Below, piece after piece: positions 62,245 to 64,000 of a DNA stretch of 64,000 nt. Where the stretch lies: positions 248,001 through 312,000 of the forward strand of contig JALLLS010000034.1 of the NCBI GenBank assembly GCA_025094145.1. The letters run 5' to 3'. Positions within the stretch are counted from its first letter, which is position 1. Every line of letters starts with the position of its first letter. The DNA is from Spinellus fusiger (lineage: Eukaryota; Mucoromycota; Mucoromycetes; Mucorales; Phycomycetaceae). The translations under genes and the position numbers were made by a program. The notes under the pieces are model-generated. The model had not been told where the DNA came from and did no database searches. It was given only the letters and a program-made list of their open reading frames with translations.

Positions 62245-63396
62245 GATCAAGAGAGAGGAGAGTACACTTTAAAACAGAAAATAATAATAGACAGTAGGGT
62301 AGGTAGTCTATGTGGAGGGAGTGGAAATAGTCAAGTCAAAGCCACCCACTGCATTTCTCGGTGTGACTATTCCTCACTCTGACTCAGTCTTTTCAGTCCT
62401 ATGAGAGAATGTGCTTAGGTGTGCTGGGGGGTGGCGTCTTGTTCTAGGACCAATAGGAATCCATAGACTACGGCCATTGAATATCACTCTAAATGCCCCT
62501 TCCAGTCAGTTATGCGTGTAACCCTCTGAATCATAAAATAATAATACGAATAATAATACGAATAATAATACGAATAATAATACGAATAATAATACGAATA
62601 ATAATACGAATAATAATAATAATAATAATAAAGGCATCTTTCTGGTGTCTCAGTGTAGATCAAAGTCATTAGTGCATCGATCCTCTTTGTAAGGAATGGC
62701 CACCAATAGAAACTCAGTATTTTTACACACACACACTCTCTCTCTCTTCTGTGTGTTGTTATAGGCTTTTCTTGTTAGCCATTCCTATCCACACCCTCTT
62801 GCTCGCAAAGACCAACACAGTCTGTCTGTTGCCATAACGATAAACGCAGCTGTGGAGGAGTGTTCATTACGTGTTGTTCTATAATACACTCCTCTAGAAT
62901 ACACCCTTCTTCTATAGAATACAATAGAAAGAAAAGAAAAGAAAAACAGTCAGACGTGCTGGCTGTAGTTTGCTCATGGTATTTGTCTTTATTTTGACGT
63001 GTCCATACTACTGCACAGTGCCTTGTACAAGCACAGAGGGAAAATGGAGTGTGCTTGTTATTCTTGAGAAACAGTCCTTCCTCCTCCTTTGTCTGGATTT
63101 GAATATCTCATTCTCTGTTACAATAGAAAGTAGCATAGTATCGCCGTCGTCGTCATCATCATCGTCACCCACTACCTCATTTCCACCCACTACTACCAGC
63201 CAATCAAAGGAAGAAAAAGCAAAAGAAAAAGCAAAAAGAAAGAAAAGAAAGAAAAAGAGAGTGTGTATCAATAAAGGCACCAAAAACAGGAGTTGGTATG
63301 TCTCATGTAAAGCAGTCACTCCCGGGACAGCGTAGAGTAACATGACTATTTTTACTCTCTTCCAGTGTCCTTTTGTCCTTTTAAACCTCTCCTCTT
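62245..63396. other. Spacer with minisatellite and one unresolved frame
   Basis: GRS1 promoter region from 62245, then a repeat (see next entry). A + strand frame from the ATG at 62976 to 63335 is open (about 120 codons) with Ser-rich and Lys-rich parts, but there is no recognisable domain and the Lys-rich part is low complexity. Coding status unknown. Confidence 0.4.
62531..62630. repeat. 9-bp minisatellite (AATAATACG)n then (AAT)n
   Basis: About eight AATAATACG units followed by AAT triplets. Confidence 0.96.
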
Positions 63397-64000
63397 ATGA
63401 AGTTCACTTTGGCCTTTTTGTCATTGGCGTCGGCTGTGGTGGCCTTTGAAAATACAGTTCCTTGTCTTGTATGGTCACCTAAAAAGTAAGCAATAGAAGC
63501 TGTCATCTTTGTTTTTTTTGTTTTTGTTTTTTTTGCTGAGTGGGGCATGTTAGCTATGTACATTCGTCTTCTTCTTCTACTGCTGCTTCTGAGCAACTGT
63601 ACCTTGGCACAGAAGAGGCTATTTCTTCTATTCTTGCTGCCTTGGGTCCTTCTGCATGCCAAGCCAAACTTGTGGCTGTAGTGGACCAGCCAGAGGTAAA
63701 GTATTCAGTAGAGAAAGAACTGTAGGTGTTGGAAAACACACAAGACAGCTTGAAATAGAAATAGAGACTCATATAAAGAGTAGCTCCATAGCAGTGACTT
63801 TTCTCGCCCAGACTACAAAGAAGCCTTCTCATTGATCAAGGTGGGTTGTACTCAAGAAGCGTAGGTGGGACTGATATGAGTTAGGAACACGTCACTGCAG
63901 CCCATACCCGTGTACAGTTTGAGCATATAGCAGCTCCCATGGATGTGACTAGCTTAGCTACAGCATTGGCCCAACAATGTGACAGCACCTTGTCTCTTTT
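63397..64000 (+). CDS. BIG1-like ER/secretory-pathway protein (3' partial)
   Basis: Exons 63397-63485, 63554-63695, 63784-63840 and 63885 to the window end join in frame. The first 16 residues are a signal peptide (MKFTLAFLSLASAVVAF). FENTVPCLVWSPKN follows, matching the start of BIG1/V-ATPase accessory S1-type luminal domains, where AFsdtvP.l.wS is usual. BIG1 in fungi is an ER membrane protein needed for beta-1,6-glucan synthesis; a V-ATPase accessory role is the alternative. The readable luminal part contains TEEAISSILAALGPSACQ and HSSDFSRPDYKEAF. The expected C-terminal transmembrane segment lies beyond the window, so the call is tentative. Confidence 0.6.

Noticed and set aside
62976..63335. 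Small secreted Lys-rich protein
   Set aside because: Low-complexity composition, overlapping open frame on the other strand, no recognisable motif.

Overview
The window is eukaryotic and fungal, most likely from a Mucoromycota-type (zygomycete) genome. The reasons are the AT-rich DNA, multi-exon genes with mostly 45-95 nt GT-AG introns, many 3-9 bp microsatellites, and the gene set: an APSES transcription factor, an Ssd1-like protein, an ATP-type PEP carboxykinase, a Ral-like GTPase, microsomal P450s, a BIG1-like protein, and Fanzor and Tc1 relics. The species cannot be fixed from sequence alone. All exon joins below were made by hand from splice consensus and reading-frame continuity.

Left block, about 0-13.2 kb, is gene-rich: IBA57/CAF17 Fe-S assembly factor (+), a calmodulin-like EF-hand protein (+), PEP carboxykinase (-), a StuA/Efg1-class APSES regulator (-), a 3.2 kb microsatellite-rich gap, then an MIT-domain protein (+) tail-to-tail with an arrestin-fold protein (-).

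Middle, about 13.2-21.5 kb, is a graveyard of decayed mobile elements: two Tc1/mariner relics, a family-A dispersed repeat, and two Fanzor (eukaryotic TnpB-like, RuvC-type nuclease) relics.

A second gene island, about 21.5-31.2 kb, carries a Ral GTPase (-), Mediator subunit MED4 (-) head-to-head with a FRA10AC1-like protein (+), a beta-trefoil lectin-like protein (-), a Gly-rich GPI-type surface protein (+) and an AIG1-type GTPase (-).

From 31.6 to 46.3 kb mobile elements mix with a cytochrome P450 cluster. It holds a gag-like retroelement relic, a Tc1 fragment, a third Fanzor relic, P450-1 (+), a Tc1 element with both terminal inverted repeats (TIRs), a deleted P450 pseudogene in inverted orientation, a MITE, and P450-2 (+). 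Patchy near-identity points to recent inverted duplication and gene conversion.

The right block, 47.3-64 kb, is housekeeping again: a THUMP/Rossmann RNA methyltransferase (+), replicative helicase subunit MCM6 (-), a second family-A repeat, Ssd1-like RNA-binding protein (+), glycyl-tRNA synthetase (-), and the 5' part of a BIG1-like secretory/cell-wall protein (+) that runs off the end.

The strongest candidates for something unusual are the three Fanzor relics of at least two subtypes, the P450 inverted duplication whose homology ends exactly at a Tc1 target site, a 186-bp near-identical inverted block upstream of two P450 loci, and an apparent 23-nt intron in the calmodulin-like gene.
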